This document shows, piece by piece, positions 47,601-59,600 of a stretch of DNA of 64,000 nucleotides; position 1 is the first letter of the stretch, and each line of letters starts with the position of its first letter. A model generated the notes under the pieces. It saw nothing but the letters and a program-made list of their open reading frames with translations. It searched no databases and was not told the origin of the DNA. The stretch comes from Micromonospora olivasterospora (GTDB taxonomy: Bacteria; Actinomycetota; Actinomycetes; Mycobacteriales; Micromonosporaceae): NCBI RefSeq assembly GCF_007830265.1, contig NZ_VLKE01000001.1, positions 124,001-188,000 on the forward strand. Direction: 5' to 3'. Both the position numbers and the translations under genes were made by a program.

Positions 47601-50600
47601 CGCCGGCCTGCAACGCCTGTAGGCCGTCCGTCCACTGCTGTACCGCCGTCCGCCAGTCCGCCTCCCGGGCGGCGGCGTCCTGTTCCAGCGTCTGTCGCCT
47701 CCGGTCAGCCAGCCGTACGGCCCGCTCCAGCAACTGGTGCCCGCGCCGTTCCGCTGTTGCGCGCTGCCGTTCCAGCTCAGTAACCCGGTCCTGGGCCCTG
47801 GTGAGCCGCTCCCACACCGCACGCTCCGCCGCTCGCGTCTCGTTCCCGTCACTCAGCGCCTGTGGTGCGGGCGCTGGCGAAACGGCCGCGCGCGCGGCGA
47901 CCTGTCGCGCCACGTCCTCCCGAGCGGCGGACAGCTCGCTCCACGCCGCGGCGAGGTCACTCTCGACGGCAGCGGCCGTGTCCCGGATACCGGCCAACTC
48001 CTGGGTCAACCGTTCGACCTCCGGGGGGTTCCCGGCCGGCGTGGCGTCCCCATCGTCGATACTGCCGCCCGTCGCGGGGGACGCGGGGCCGCCGCCCCCG
48101 GCCAGGTCCAACTCTTCCGGGATCGTCACGATCGCGTTGTCGCCTACCGTCGACGGCGCCCGCGGAACACCCACCCCGTTCGTCGTCGCCACGAACCGCA
48201 GCCGACGAGGCTGGGCAGGCCCCCAGGCCAGTCCACCTCGCTGCCCGTCGAGGAACACCACCTTCCCGTCATAGGTGCGCATCACGTTCACGGCATGGGA
48301 TATCTCGTCGCCCTCACCGGTCGTCACCAGCACACCGCGGGCACCCGGAGCCGCGGCGGTCATGACCTCCACCACCGCCGCGTAGTCGGCTGCCTCCACC
48401 AGCGGCCGGCCCGCGTACCGCTCCAGCCATGCCACCGGGCTGGCCTTCTCCGGCGGCACCCGGTGCCCAGCCCCCTCAGCCAACGACAGGTCGGTGCCGA
48501 TCGCCGCCAACACGCAGTTCGTCTCGAAGTCGCCACCACGGTAGGGATTCACCCCGCCCAGCCACGGGAACCGACTCAATGCCTCGGCCTGCGACAACCC
48601 GCCCGGCAACAACTCGTCCTCCACCGCTCGGCCGGCCAGTTCGGCGGACGCCGGACGCGGGGACGGGACGTGAACGACGACATCCGCCCGGCGGAGGTCG
48701 TCGGGCGCCGCAACTCCGTCAGACCTGGTGTCGCCCAGGTCACGGCCTAGAGAATCCGAGGTGATCACGATATCGGCCGCCGTCACATCCTGCCCGCCTT
48801 GGAGCAGCGCGGTCAGGTCCTGGGCCAGGTGCCGCCTGAGGACGTCGCTGACGCTGTTTGCCCGTTCCCACCCGGTGGTCACCGCGCTACCGGCCCACAG
48901 GCGGGTGCCGTTGCCGTATCCGGTGACACCGAGAGTGGGCATGGGAAGGTCGTTGTCGTGCCGCCATACCGCGAGCTTGCTGGTCTGCCGCGTAACCGAT
49001 CGCAGCTTGTTGAGTTCGACCGGTCCCGGAGTCTTGGACCCTGGATCGAAGCTGATCCGCATCGGATCAGGATCGGTGGAGCCGCCGACGACGACCGTGG
49101 TGAGGGGGTTGGATTGCTCGACCGGCACGCCGGCGTCGTAGAGCACCGCCTGCTGCTCGTGGAAGGTCTCGCCGGGGCGCTGGCTGAACATCTTGAAATG
49201 CCACGTGTCGCTCGCCCGCGGCAGATCCATCAACCTCGCCATCGCGGCGCGAGCGGACCGCCACGCCGCCGCATCAGACCCGTCCGCCTCGGTTCCCGGC
49301 CTCTCGACGACGCCGAGTGCCTCCGCCAGGTCCAGTCTGCGTTGCAGCGCGTCGACCGCCTGGGGGTCGCCACCACCATCCGCCAATGCGCGTTCGAGCG
49401 TCGCCTTGACGGTGTCGAACCGACCGCGATACGCGGCCCGTGTTCGTTCGATCGCCTCGTCGACGGCACGTCTGCGCTCACCGACACGGGCGTAGTTCTC
49501 CAAGGTGATCTGGGTCTTTCCGTCGGCGCTCTGCGCGACGACCGCCGCGAAGTGGTAGCCGTAGGCGTCGGCGACCGTGCCGCCACGGGCGAAGTCCGTC
49601 GTCATCGAGGCTTCGCCGTCGGCGCCCTGAGACATGATGGTGCTGGTGGCGTAGGCCTCGCCGATCCTGGGCCAGGCATGTTCGTTGATGCCGATCCGCC
49701 TCGCGACCTGGCTGAGTCTGGCGTGCTCGGCGCGGCTCGCCGGATCGTTCCGGAGCGCGGCACCGTACGCGGCACCAGGAAGTGGAGGTTCTGTGAAGCC
49801 GCCGGTCAACCGCCGGTCGGCCGCGATCCTGGCCGTCGCCCATTCCGGGTCGACGGCGGCGAGGGGGAGGTCGCCGGCAGCGACGGCAGCCACCCCCTCG
49901 GCGAGATGATGCACACCCAGCAACTCCCGCCCGTTCCCGGCGTCGGTCGCCGCCAGGAGGGTCCGGCCCTCGCCTCGGAACACCACCCCGTCGGGTACGC
50001 CACCGAGGACGACGCCCGCGAAGTCGACGCAGACGTCCGGCGGGGGGTTGTCGAAGTCCGCGCTCACCTTGCGGAGTCTCACGGGTCGGCCACCGTGGTG
50101 GACAGTGACGGTGACGGCACTGTCCACCGTCAGCCTGACGTTGGCCCCGGCCCTCGCCAGCCCGCGCCGTGCCGCGTCGATGACCTCATCGGTCGCGTAG
50201 AACTCCGTCGCCTCGGTCACCGGGCGGGCGCCGCTGACCGAGGCGATGCCGTTGATGGCGAGCGTGCCGTCGTCGGACAGCCGCAGCGGTGGATGCCTGT
50301 GGGCGACCACCCGTTGTGCCGGAACGTGCGCGGGAAAGTCCGCCACGGTGGGCCGGCTGTCCGGGCTCGTGCTGACGACGCTCAGCTGCTGGTACGACCG
50401 GAACGGCGCCCTGTTCTGAGCCGCGCTCAGGCCACCGGACGATGCCTCAAGCTGGTACGCGCTCGTCGTTCTGGGCGTCGGCCGGGGGTGTGGCAAGGGT
50501 GTTCTCGTCAGCCGCGGCCGTTCGACCTCCGGCGTGCTTCCGGTCGGCGTCGCGTCCGCCGTCGCGGGTGGCGTGGCGCCGCCACCTCCGTTCGCGGCGG

Positions 50601-53600
50601 CCCGATCCTCGGCGTCGACCGGACTGCCGGGGTCAGCTGGAGGGGGCCATTCCTCCGGTACGGTATCCAGCCTGGGCGAGTAGTCGGATCCGGAAAGCTC
50701 GAACTTCATCTGCTTCTTGAAGTCCTCGTAGGCGGCTCTCAGTTCGCGGTTGATCCACAGCTTGTCGTAGCGGGACATGCGGAACTCGATTTTGTCCCAG
50801 TCATCCTTGGCCCTCCGGAAGTCGATCGTCGAGCCCTGCGCGGGGAGGTCCTCGTACGAGGAACTCTCCGACGAGGAGATCTCACCGAGGGAATGCCGCG
50901 ACGCGTGGTCGTCCTCGGCAACGGAGGTGTCGTGAGGGCCGGGCAGCTCGTCGGGCGACGGCGTGCGGTACCCATCGGCCGGCACCCGCGACTCCGACGG
51001 GGGGCGGGCAGCCCCGTCCATCCCGGCTAGATCCGCTTCTTTTGGGACGGTCACGGTCGCGGCGTCCCCCACCCTCGACGGCGGGCGTGGGATGCCCACG
51101 CCGTCGGTCGTCGCCACGAACCGCAACCGGCCAGGCTCGGCCGGCCCCCGGGCCAGCCCACCCCGCTGACCGTCGAGGAACACCACCCTCCCGTCATAGG
51201 TGCGCATCACGTTGACGGCATGGGAAACCGTGTCGCCCTCACCGGTCGTCACCAGCACACCCCGGGCGCCGGGCTTCGCCGCGGCCATGACCTCCACCAC
51301 CGCGTCGTAGTCGGCCACCTCCACCAACGGCCGACCCGCGTACCGCTGCAACCACGCCACCGGCAACACCACGTCGGGCGGCACCTGCCAACCCACCCCG
51401 TCCGCCAACGACATGTCGGTACCGATCGCCGTCAAGATGCAGTTCGTCGCGGAATCCCGCCTCCGCGAGTTCGGACTGTCCGGGTCGGCATCACGGCCCG
51501 GGTTCACACCGCCCAACCAGTCGAACCACAACGACGCCTCAGCCGGCGACATCTGACTCGGTAGCACCACATCCCCACGCTTTGACACACCAGCAAACGC
51601 CGCCGCACCACCAGGCAACGACGACCCATCCCCGGCGCCCGACCCGTCCCCGGCGCCCGGACGCCGCCCGGTCGGCTCAGGTGCCCACTCGGCTCGCAGG
51701 ATGCGCACGTTGCGCCTTTCCTGCCGGTCTCGGAGTTGTTCTATGAGCGCATCGAAATCATCGCCCCCCCTGCCCGTGTCGATGAGCCGGTAGGCGTGTC
51801 CGGATCCATCGGCGAACGGCGCCCTGACCACGACGAAAACGCCGGTGACAGCTGAACCGACCGGCCGCCGCCTCTTCCCCACCCGGAAGGTGATCGGCGT
51901 CCCAGGGGTAAGGTTCACCTTTGCCCCGCCGAACGCCGTGCCCCCCGAACCAACACTGAGAGCCAGGGGTCTGGGCAACTTTCCCCCGTGTCCCGACGAC
52001 TCCAATACGTCTTCAAACGATACCGCTTCGGAAAGCTCCCATCGATCGTCCGGTTCCCACAGCGCTTTCTTGCGCAGCCGCTCGATGTCGCGCGCAGTGG
52101 GGGCCCGCTCCAGATTCAGGTACAGCGCCCGTCCGGTAGGGCTGTTTTCGGCCGCTAGCTCCACGGCTGCGGTGGGTCGACCAACGATGTCATACCCGAG
52201 TTCGAGGCGAAGCCTCTCGATGTCCGCAGGAAAGACAAACGACCTTCCGTCGACCACCACAGCCTGCGAGATATAGACCGGACGGCCGGCGATCGTTACG
52301 TCCAACTGCCCGAAATTCGATCTGGAGTCCAGGGACGTCGTGATGTGGTAGGAATCGACGAACGATGGTGGCTCGAATTCCCACACCTGGCCGGGCAGCT
52401 CCCGCAACTCCGGCGTGACACCGCCGGAACCACCGGCCATCACGGTTTCGCTCGAACCCGCGTCCGCCCGGCCCGCCCCCGCGGGTAACGAAGGCCCACC
52501 CCCGATGCGCCGACGCTTCGTGGCCCGCCGAGTTCTCGACTCGGCTCGCTCTTTGCGCCGGTCGGGTAACGCCTGCCGGCCTTTGAACTCGTTAATGAGC
52601 GCCGTGAAATCATCGGTGCTCTGGCCCGTGTCGATGAGCCGATAGGCGTATTCGGGCTCATTCGCCGGCGCGTCCGGTCTTGGGACCAACGGCGCCTTGA
52701 CCACGACGAAAACGCCGGTGACCCGCTCCGATACCACCAACTTTCCTACCCGCAGGGTGATCGGCGTCCCAGAGGTGAGATTCACCTTCGCCTCACCGAA
52801 CGTCGTGAGCCCGGAACCGGCACCGACATGCAGGGGGCTGGGCAATCGGTTACCCGAATCCATTGTGTCTACGAAGGACACTGCTTCGGAAAGATCCCAC
52901 CGATCCGCTGGTTCCCACAGCGTCAATTTGCGCAACCGTAGGATGTCGTACACGGTGGGGGAAGGCTTGACCAGTTCCACGTACAGGTCCCGTCTGGCCC
53001 CGCTCCTTTCGGCCGGCATCTCCGCAACCACAGCGGGTCGACCAGTGACGTCATGCCCGAGTTCGAGACCAATTCGCTTCATGTCCGGGGGGAAGACAAA
53101 CGAACCTCCGTCGGCCACCACGGGCGCCGGGGCATACACCGGGCGGGCGGTGGCGAAGCCGGCCCGCCCCGCCCCGCCGCCCTCGCCGAGCCGTACGCCC
53201 AATCGCCTATCGGATGGTTGTAGGGACGTCGTGATGCGGTAAGAATCGACGAACGATGGGAGGTCGGCTTTCCACCCCTGGCCGGGTGCCCTCTTCTTCA
53301 GCAGGCGAAGCTCGTCGTCAGTGAACTCGCGGTCGATCTTTCGGTAAATCCTGCTTTCGGTGCCGTCGCCCGCAGTGTACGGAATTTCGATAATTCCGAC
53401 ACCCTTTTCGCCGACCTTCCCGAAACTGACGTCGACCACATCTCCCAGGACAGCAACTCCATCGATACGACCGAGGTTTACCCTCCGGTGGTTCAGCGAG
53501 ATGGCCAGCTCTGGGACCGGACGGCTGACCCCCATCCTCACGTCCTTGTCAGCCCGCAGCGGGGTGGTGGCGACGCGGATGGTGAATGGGTCTTCGAGGT

Positions 53601-56600
53601 TCGATGGGGTCTGATCTTCCCATCTGCCTTGGTCGTAGCGGTTGTTCAGGTCGCGGAGGTATCGGAGGTGTTCTGTGATCTCCTGGGCCTGATCGCGGGA
53701 GGATGTGGGGGGTTGACGGATGGCCGCGAGGTTGCGGTCGAACGTGTCCCTCCGGATGCGCGAGTAGGTGCTGTCGGGATTCTTTTCCGCCTTGGCGATC
53801 GCCACTCGCAGCAGACCGAGTGCCTCGTTGGACACGTCAGCCAGTCGCTGCTGTTCGTTGGGGTCTGTCTCTGTCTGCGAGAAGCCCACAGCGATGCGGG
53901 CACCGCCTGGGTCATGAGATTGGGCGAGGAAGCCGGCCGACAACTGTTTGATCGCCGAGTCCACTTTCTCCTGCAAGTCCGGCGCGACACCGTCGGACCC
54001 ACCGGCCATCATCGTCCCGCTCGGCCCCGGCCCGTCCACCTCCGACAGCGGGTCCAGAGACTCGACCAGCGCGCGGCTCTCCGGCGGCGACGCTGGATCA
54101 AACGGCGCTGGCAGATCCAACCCTGCCGGCAGGTCCGGGGAGTCGACCGGTGCACTGATCACCGGCGGCGCCCCTCCCAGGTCAAGCGCCGGCGTCAGAT
54201 CCCTTGGACTGCGATACGACACCTGCCAACCGCCGCCCATCACCTCCTCGGCAGGCAGCTGCTCACCCGCACCCGACCCCGAAGGCGACCCGCCCCGAAC
54301 GCTCGGCCCATCCTCGATGCGCGGACGATGCGCGGCCCGCCCAGTCGCCGACTCGGCTCCCTTTTTGCGCTCGCCGGGCCTGACCCGCCCCCGCCGCAAG
54401 CCGGTCAGCCTCAGGCCAATCTGCCGGTCTTCGAGCTGCTTTATGAAAGCATCGTAATCCGTCTTGCCCGTGCTGAAGAGCCGGAAGGCGTATTCGGGTT
54501 CGGAAGCGGGCGCGTCCCGTCTTGGGACCAACGGCGCCTTGACCACGACGACAATCTCTTTGACGCTATCGACAAGGCCGTTGACGACATTCTTTCCGAC
54601 CGGCCGGAGCCGCTCCCCCACCCCCAAGGTGATCGGCGTCCCAGGGTCGAGATTCACCTCCTGCCCGTCTAACGTCTTTGCCGATTTTCTGCCGATACTA
54701 AGACGCAGGGGATTCGGCAATCGCCTTTGCGAGTCCATTGTGTCATCGAAATATCTCACGCGGGAGATATCCCACCAGTTCCCGCGTTCCCACAGCGACG
54801 ATTTGCGCAGCCGCTCGATGTCGTCGAAGGTGGGGGCAGGCTTGACCAGTTGCAGATACAGGTCCTGTCCGGCCCCGCCCTTCTCTGCCGGCATCACCAC
54901 GACCGCGAGGGGTCCACCATCCAGGCCATACCCGAGTCGGAGAATAACCTCCTTCATGTTCCCAGGGATGACGAATTGAATTCCGTCGGCCGCCTTGACG
55001 GCTGGGATACGGGGGTGCTGGAGTTTTTCGCCTTCGGAACCCTTGCCGAACTTACAGCTCAATCGGCCCGTATCGTGCGCAAAGCCCGCCGCGATGTGAT
55101 AGAAGAGGCCGACCGGCGGCTCGTCGAGTTGCCACGCCTGGCCGGGTGCCTTGTCCCTCAGTTCGGCCAGCTCGCTGTCAGTAAATTTGCGGTCGATCTC
55201 TCGGTAGGCAAACTTTTCGACGCCGTTGGCCAGGTACGGGATTTTGACAATGCCGACACCCGTCCCGTTGTCCGACCCGAAATCGATAGCTACCATATCG
55301 CCCGGGAGGACCATGTGGTCGACACGAGTGAGTTCCACGTCCTTGCCGCCCAGCCGGGTGAGCAATGCCGAGTACGCGTGGCTGCCGGCGTGAACGTAGG
55401 CGGGGATACGGAGGGTGAACGGGTCATTGAGTTTCCATCGATAGTCACCTTCCCAGTCGCCGCCGCTGCTGAGGGCGTTGAGGTACCGACGGTGTGCTGC
55501 AAGTTCTTCGGCTTGGCGGCGAGGGAAGGCGGGGCGTTGGCCGATGGCCGCGAGCTCGCGGTCAAATATGTATTTCAGGAGGGACCGGTGACGCTCGGTA
55601 AATTTCTCCTCTGCCGCGGCGATTTCGGCTTTCAGTAGACCGAGCGCCTCGTTGAAAAGTCTATCCCGTCGCTGCTGTTCGCGATCGGATATCAAATTCC
55701 GCGGGTAGCCACTGGCGATGCGGTCGGCGATGTCGACATCGTTTGGGTCACGAGGTTCAAGGATGATGTAACCACCCTTCCACCACACGACCGGGTGTCG
55801 GATGGCGCCGCCATCGGACGGCGGGCCGATGTCGTACGGGTCGCCGAACGGATGGTGGATCCGCATCGGCTGGTCCAACCCCTTGGCCAGGACGTGGAGA
55901 GCCACACGCGCGACTTCGTAATCCGCAGATCGGGTGTTTGCGATCTTGTCGAGCCAGATCCGGTGCAGGGCATCTCGTCGCTGCTCGGACATATTCTCCG
56001 GATCCGGATACGGAAGAAGCTCCCTGAACCTCGACGATCCGCCCAGGGCGAGTTCCTCGGCCAGTTGGCGGGCCAACCATCCGCGCAATCCAGTCTGGGT
56101 GGTGATGCCTTTCTTCCCCAACTCTTCCCGGTAGGTATTCAACACCGACTCGTTGAAGGCGTGGCTCGACCTGAGATCGATTTTCGCGGGATCGAATTCG
56201 AACACCTCGCGCACCCACTTGCCAAACGCCGCCTCGGCAGCGGTTCCAGCTAACTTCAAGTACCTGGTGGCTGCTTCCACTTCCTTTTCCCAGTCCGGCT
56301 TCTGCCCGCCCGACGGCGACCATCCCGAGCCGGCCGCCGGTGTCGTCAGATCGAGCCCTGCCAGCGGGTCATCCCACAGAGAAAGACGCTCCGGGTCAAG
56401 ACCGGACGGGTCGCCTTCCGCTGGGCCGGACGGCTGTCCGTCTTCGTCGGAGCCGGCCTGGGGGTGCCATTCCATCGCCGCCGCCCACCCCGGCAACGCA
56501 CCGGACGACAGGTCCAGAGAGCTGGTCTCCTCCTGCATGGCTTGGGACGGGCCGCGGGGTGGGGTGGTGGAGGCGAGCAGGATGGCGTTGGGGTCGATGC

Positions 56601-59600
56601 TGGTCGTGGTGGTGGGCTGCGGGTGTGCGGTGGTGCGGTCGGGAAGGAGGTTGGTGATGGTGGTGGGTCGTCCGGTGTTGTCGAACGCGGCGAGTCGGGT
56701 GCTCGATGCGAACAGGTGCCGCAGCCACGGGTCGGTGGTCGGGTCGGGTGGTTCGGGTCGGTCCTCGGCGCCGGGCACCAGGCCGTCGCGCACCTTGATG
56801 GTCGGTGGTCCGGATGGTTGTGGTTGGCTGTGGAGGGCGAACACGTGTTGTGGTTCGTTGGGTGGTGCGACCCTGACCACGACCATCGAGCCCGGTGCCG
56901 CCCGTAGGGCGGCGAGTACGTCTTCTGGTGTGACTCCGTCGGGCCAGCCGTCGGGGTGGGCGACGTGTTCGGGTGTGGCGTCGAGGATGTCCAGGAGTTG
57001 CGGCCAGCTCGTGGTGGGGGCGAGTCGGCCGTCGGGTCCGATGATCCGGTCGTCGGATACCGTCCGGTTGCTGGGCCGTCCGTAGGCGGTGGTGTAGGCG
57101 TCGAGGGTGGCCTGGACGCACCACCACCACGGGTCGCGGCTGTTGTCGGGGCCCACCGGTGTCTGATCGATCCAGTCGGCGACCCGCTGCGCGGACTCGG
57201 CCGCCGCGGCCGGCCCGGTCGCCGCGACCGCCGGTTCCGGTGCCGTGCTGGCCGGCTCGCCGCGTCCGGCCGGGTCACCACCGACCGAGTCGCCCAACGA
57301 GGACACGTCACTGAACGGATCCGGGTCCCCGCTGTCGGGCTTGGCCGGGTCGCGGCTGATCGGCTCGTCCAGTGAGGAGAGGTCACTGACCGTGAAGGTG
57401 TCGTCGGGCCTGCCATCGCGGCTGAACAAGTCGTCACCGGAGGCGGACAGGTCACTGACCGATGTCCTGTCGCTGGTGTGGTCGTGGTTCCACGTGCCGT
57501 CGGTCCGGGGGGCAACACCACCCGGCACCGTAGTACGGGCGCCGGCCGCATCCGGCGTGCCCGGAGTGCCCGGAGTGCCCAACGCACCCGGCGCGCTGGG
57601 TGTGGCCGGCACACCGGACGTGCCCGGCACACCGGGCACGGCCGGCACGCTGGGCGTGGCCGGCACGCTGGGGGTGCCGGGCGTGGCGTTGCCGGTGGCC
57701 GGGGCGAGTACCTGGTGGTATCCGTTGACCCAGTCATGTCGGAATGAACCGGCGAGGGTGTCATGGTTGGCCGGTTCGACGCCGTACTTGCGGGCCAGAG
57801 CGGTCAACTGGGTTTCTGCCTGGCTGGTCGCTGCTGCGGTGTGCTGCTCGGGAGTCACCGGCAGCATCGGCAGGTCGGTAGGCCGGTGTGCCGGGGTGTC
57901 CGTGCCGGAAGGGGTGGTGTGTGGTGCGGTGGTGTCGGGGATGGCCGCGGCCGTGACCCGGGCGGGCAGGTCGGTGACCGCCTGCCGGACCACGTCCGCC
58001 ACGGCGTTGACCTGCGCGGCGTCGGGCCTGACCACCGCAGCCGACGGCACGACGGGCGGCACGGCCAGTGGTGCCGTCAGTGGTGCGGCGGGTAGTGGAG
58101 TGGCACCGAGGATCGCGTCGAGGCTCCGGTCCACGTGGGCCCGCACGTCCCGCTCGACCGCGGCGCGCACGACCTCCGACGGCACCGCCGCCGCCCCGGC
58201 GCCCCCCGGCACGCCAGCGCCCCCTGGCGGGACGACGCCGCCTGGCAGGGGGGCGGTCGCCGGTGCGCCCGTGGTGAAGTACTGGTCGAGGTGGTGCCCG
58301 ACGGCCAGGTGCGCGATCGAACGCAACGCCTGCCGGTCGAACTCCGCCGGCAGCGCGGCGACAACCTGCTCCGGACGTACCGCCGCCGGGATCTGCCCAC
58401 CCGCCGGGACCTGCCCCGCGAGGGTTTCGGTGATCCGGGCGACCGCCCGCTCCCGGACACCGAACAGGAACTGGTCGGTCAGGGCGGTGGCGGGCAGACC
58501 GACCTGAGACAGGAAAACGGGCACGGCCGGATCGTTCTGCCGGGCGTCGGCCCACTCGGTGAACACCTGATCGACCGGCACCGGAAGCCCGGCCAGGAAC
58601 TGCCGCGCCTGCCCCGTCCCGGCCAACAACCCACCGTAGCGGTCCGCCAGTTCCTGCTGGAACCGCTGCCACTGCTCCACCACCGGCCCACCCGCTGCCG
58701 CGACCCACTCAGGCACCGGCGCAGCCGGCACCGACCACGACGGCACCGACCACGACGGCACCGACCACGACGGCACCGACAGATCCAGGTGCGGCGCGGG
58801 CAGGTCCAGGTGCGGCGCGGGCAGGTCCAGGTGCGGCGCGGGCAGGTCCAGCGCCGGCGTGGGCAGATTCGACGCCGGCAGCAGCGGCACGGGCGGGGGC
58901 GGCGGGGCCTGCCCGCCGGTCACCGCAGGCTTCGGGTCGTCAACCCCAGCCTCGTACCCCGCGGACGTGTCCCCACCCACCGGTGTCGGCCCCACCGGCA
59001 TCACCGGCCTACCGTCCGACGTGAGACCGATGTGAGGCACCCGCACCCGGGGCTGCACCACGGCGCGACTCAAGACCAGCCCGAGCCCGCTCGCGGCCGC
59101 CCCGCCCGCCCCCGAAATCGCCCCGGACAAAAGATCCGCACCAAGATTACCGGGGTCCCAGTACCCCTCGACCATCAAGCTGGCACCGATACCGAACAGC
59201 CCCTCCCCGAGGGTCTCCGTCACCGGCCGCGACAGCACATCGGTCAGCAGATGCTTGGTGGCATCCGACACGGCGAGCTTGCCGACCGCGCCCGCGACAA
59301 CGCCAGCGACCCTGCCCAACGCCGGCCCGCCCACCGTGGTCAGGAACGCCACCGCCCCCGCGAACGCCGCCTGCTTACCGACCGCCGACCAGTTCACCCC
59401 CGGCTGCAGACCATCGGTCATCATCGACACCTCGGCCAGCAACGCAGAACCCGGCATGAACAACATCTGCATAGCCGTGCCACTCGCCGCCGACCGCACC
59501 AACGCCGAACGCAGGATCGCCTGAATGATCGTCCGCGTCTGCGCGATGTGCGCCGCCGCCCCCACCGGATTCCAGAACCACATCGCCGCGGCGACAGCGA

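Noticed and set aside
58690..58860. Regular repeats that could suggest a CRISPR array
   Set aside because: The units are directly adjacent with no spacers, and each is a multiple of three inside a coding frame. No cas gene is seen.
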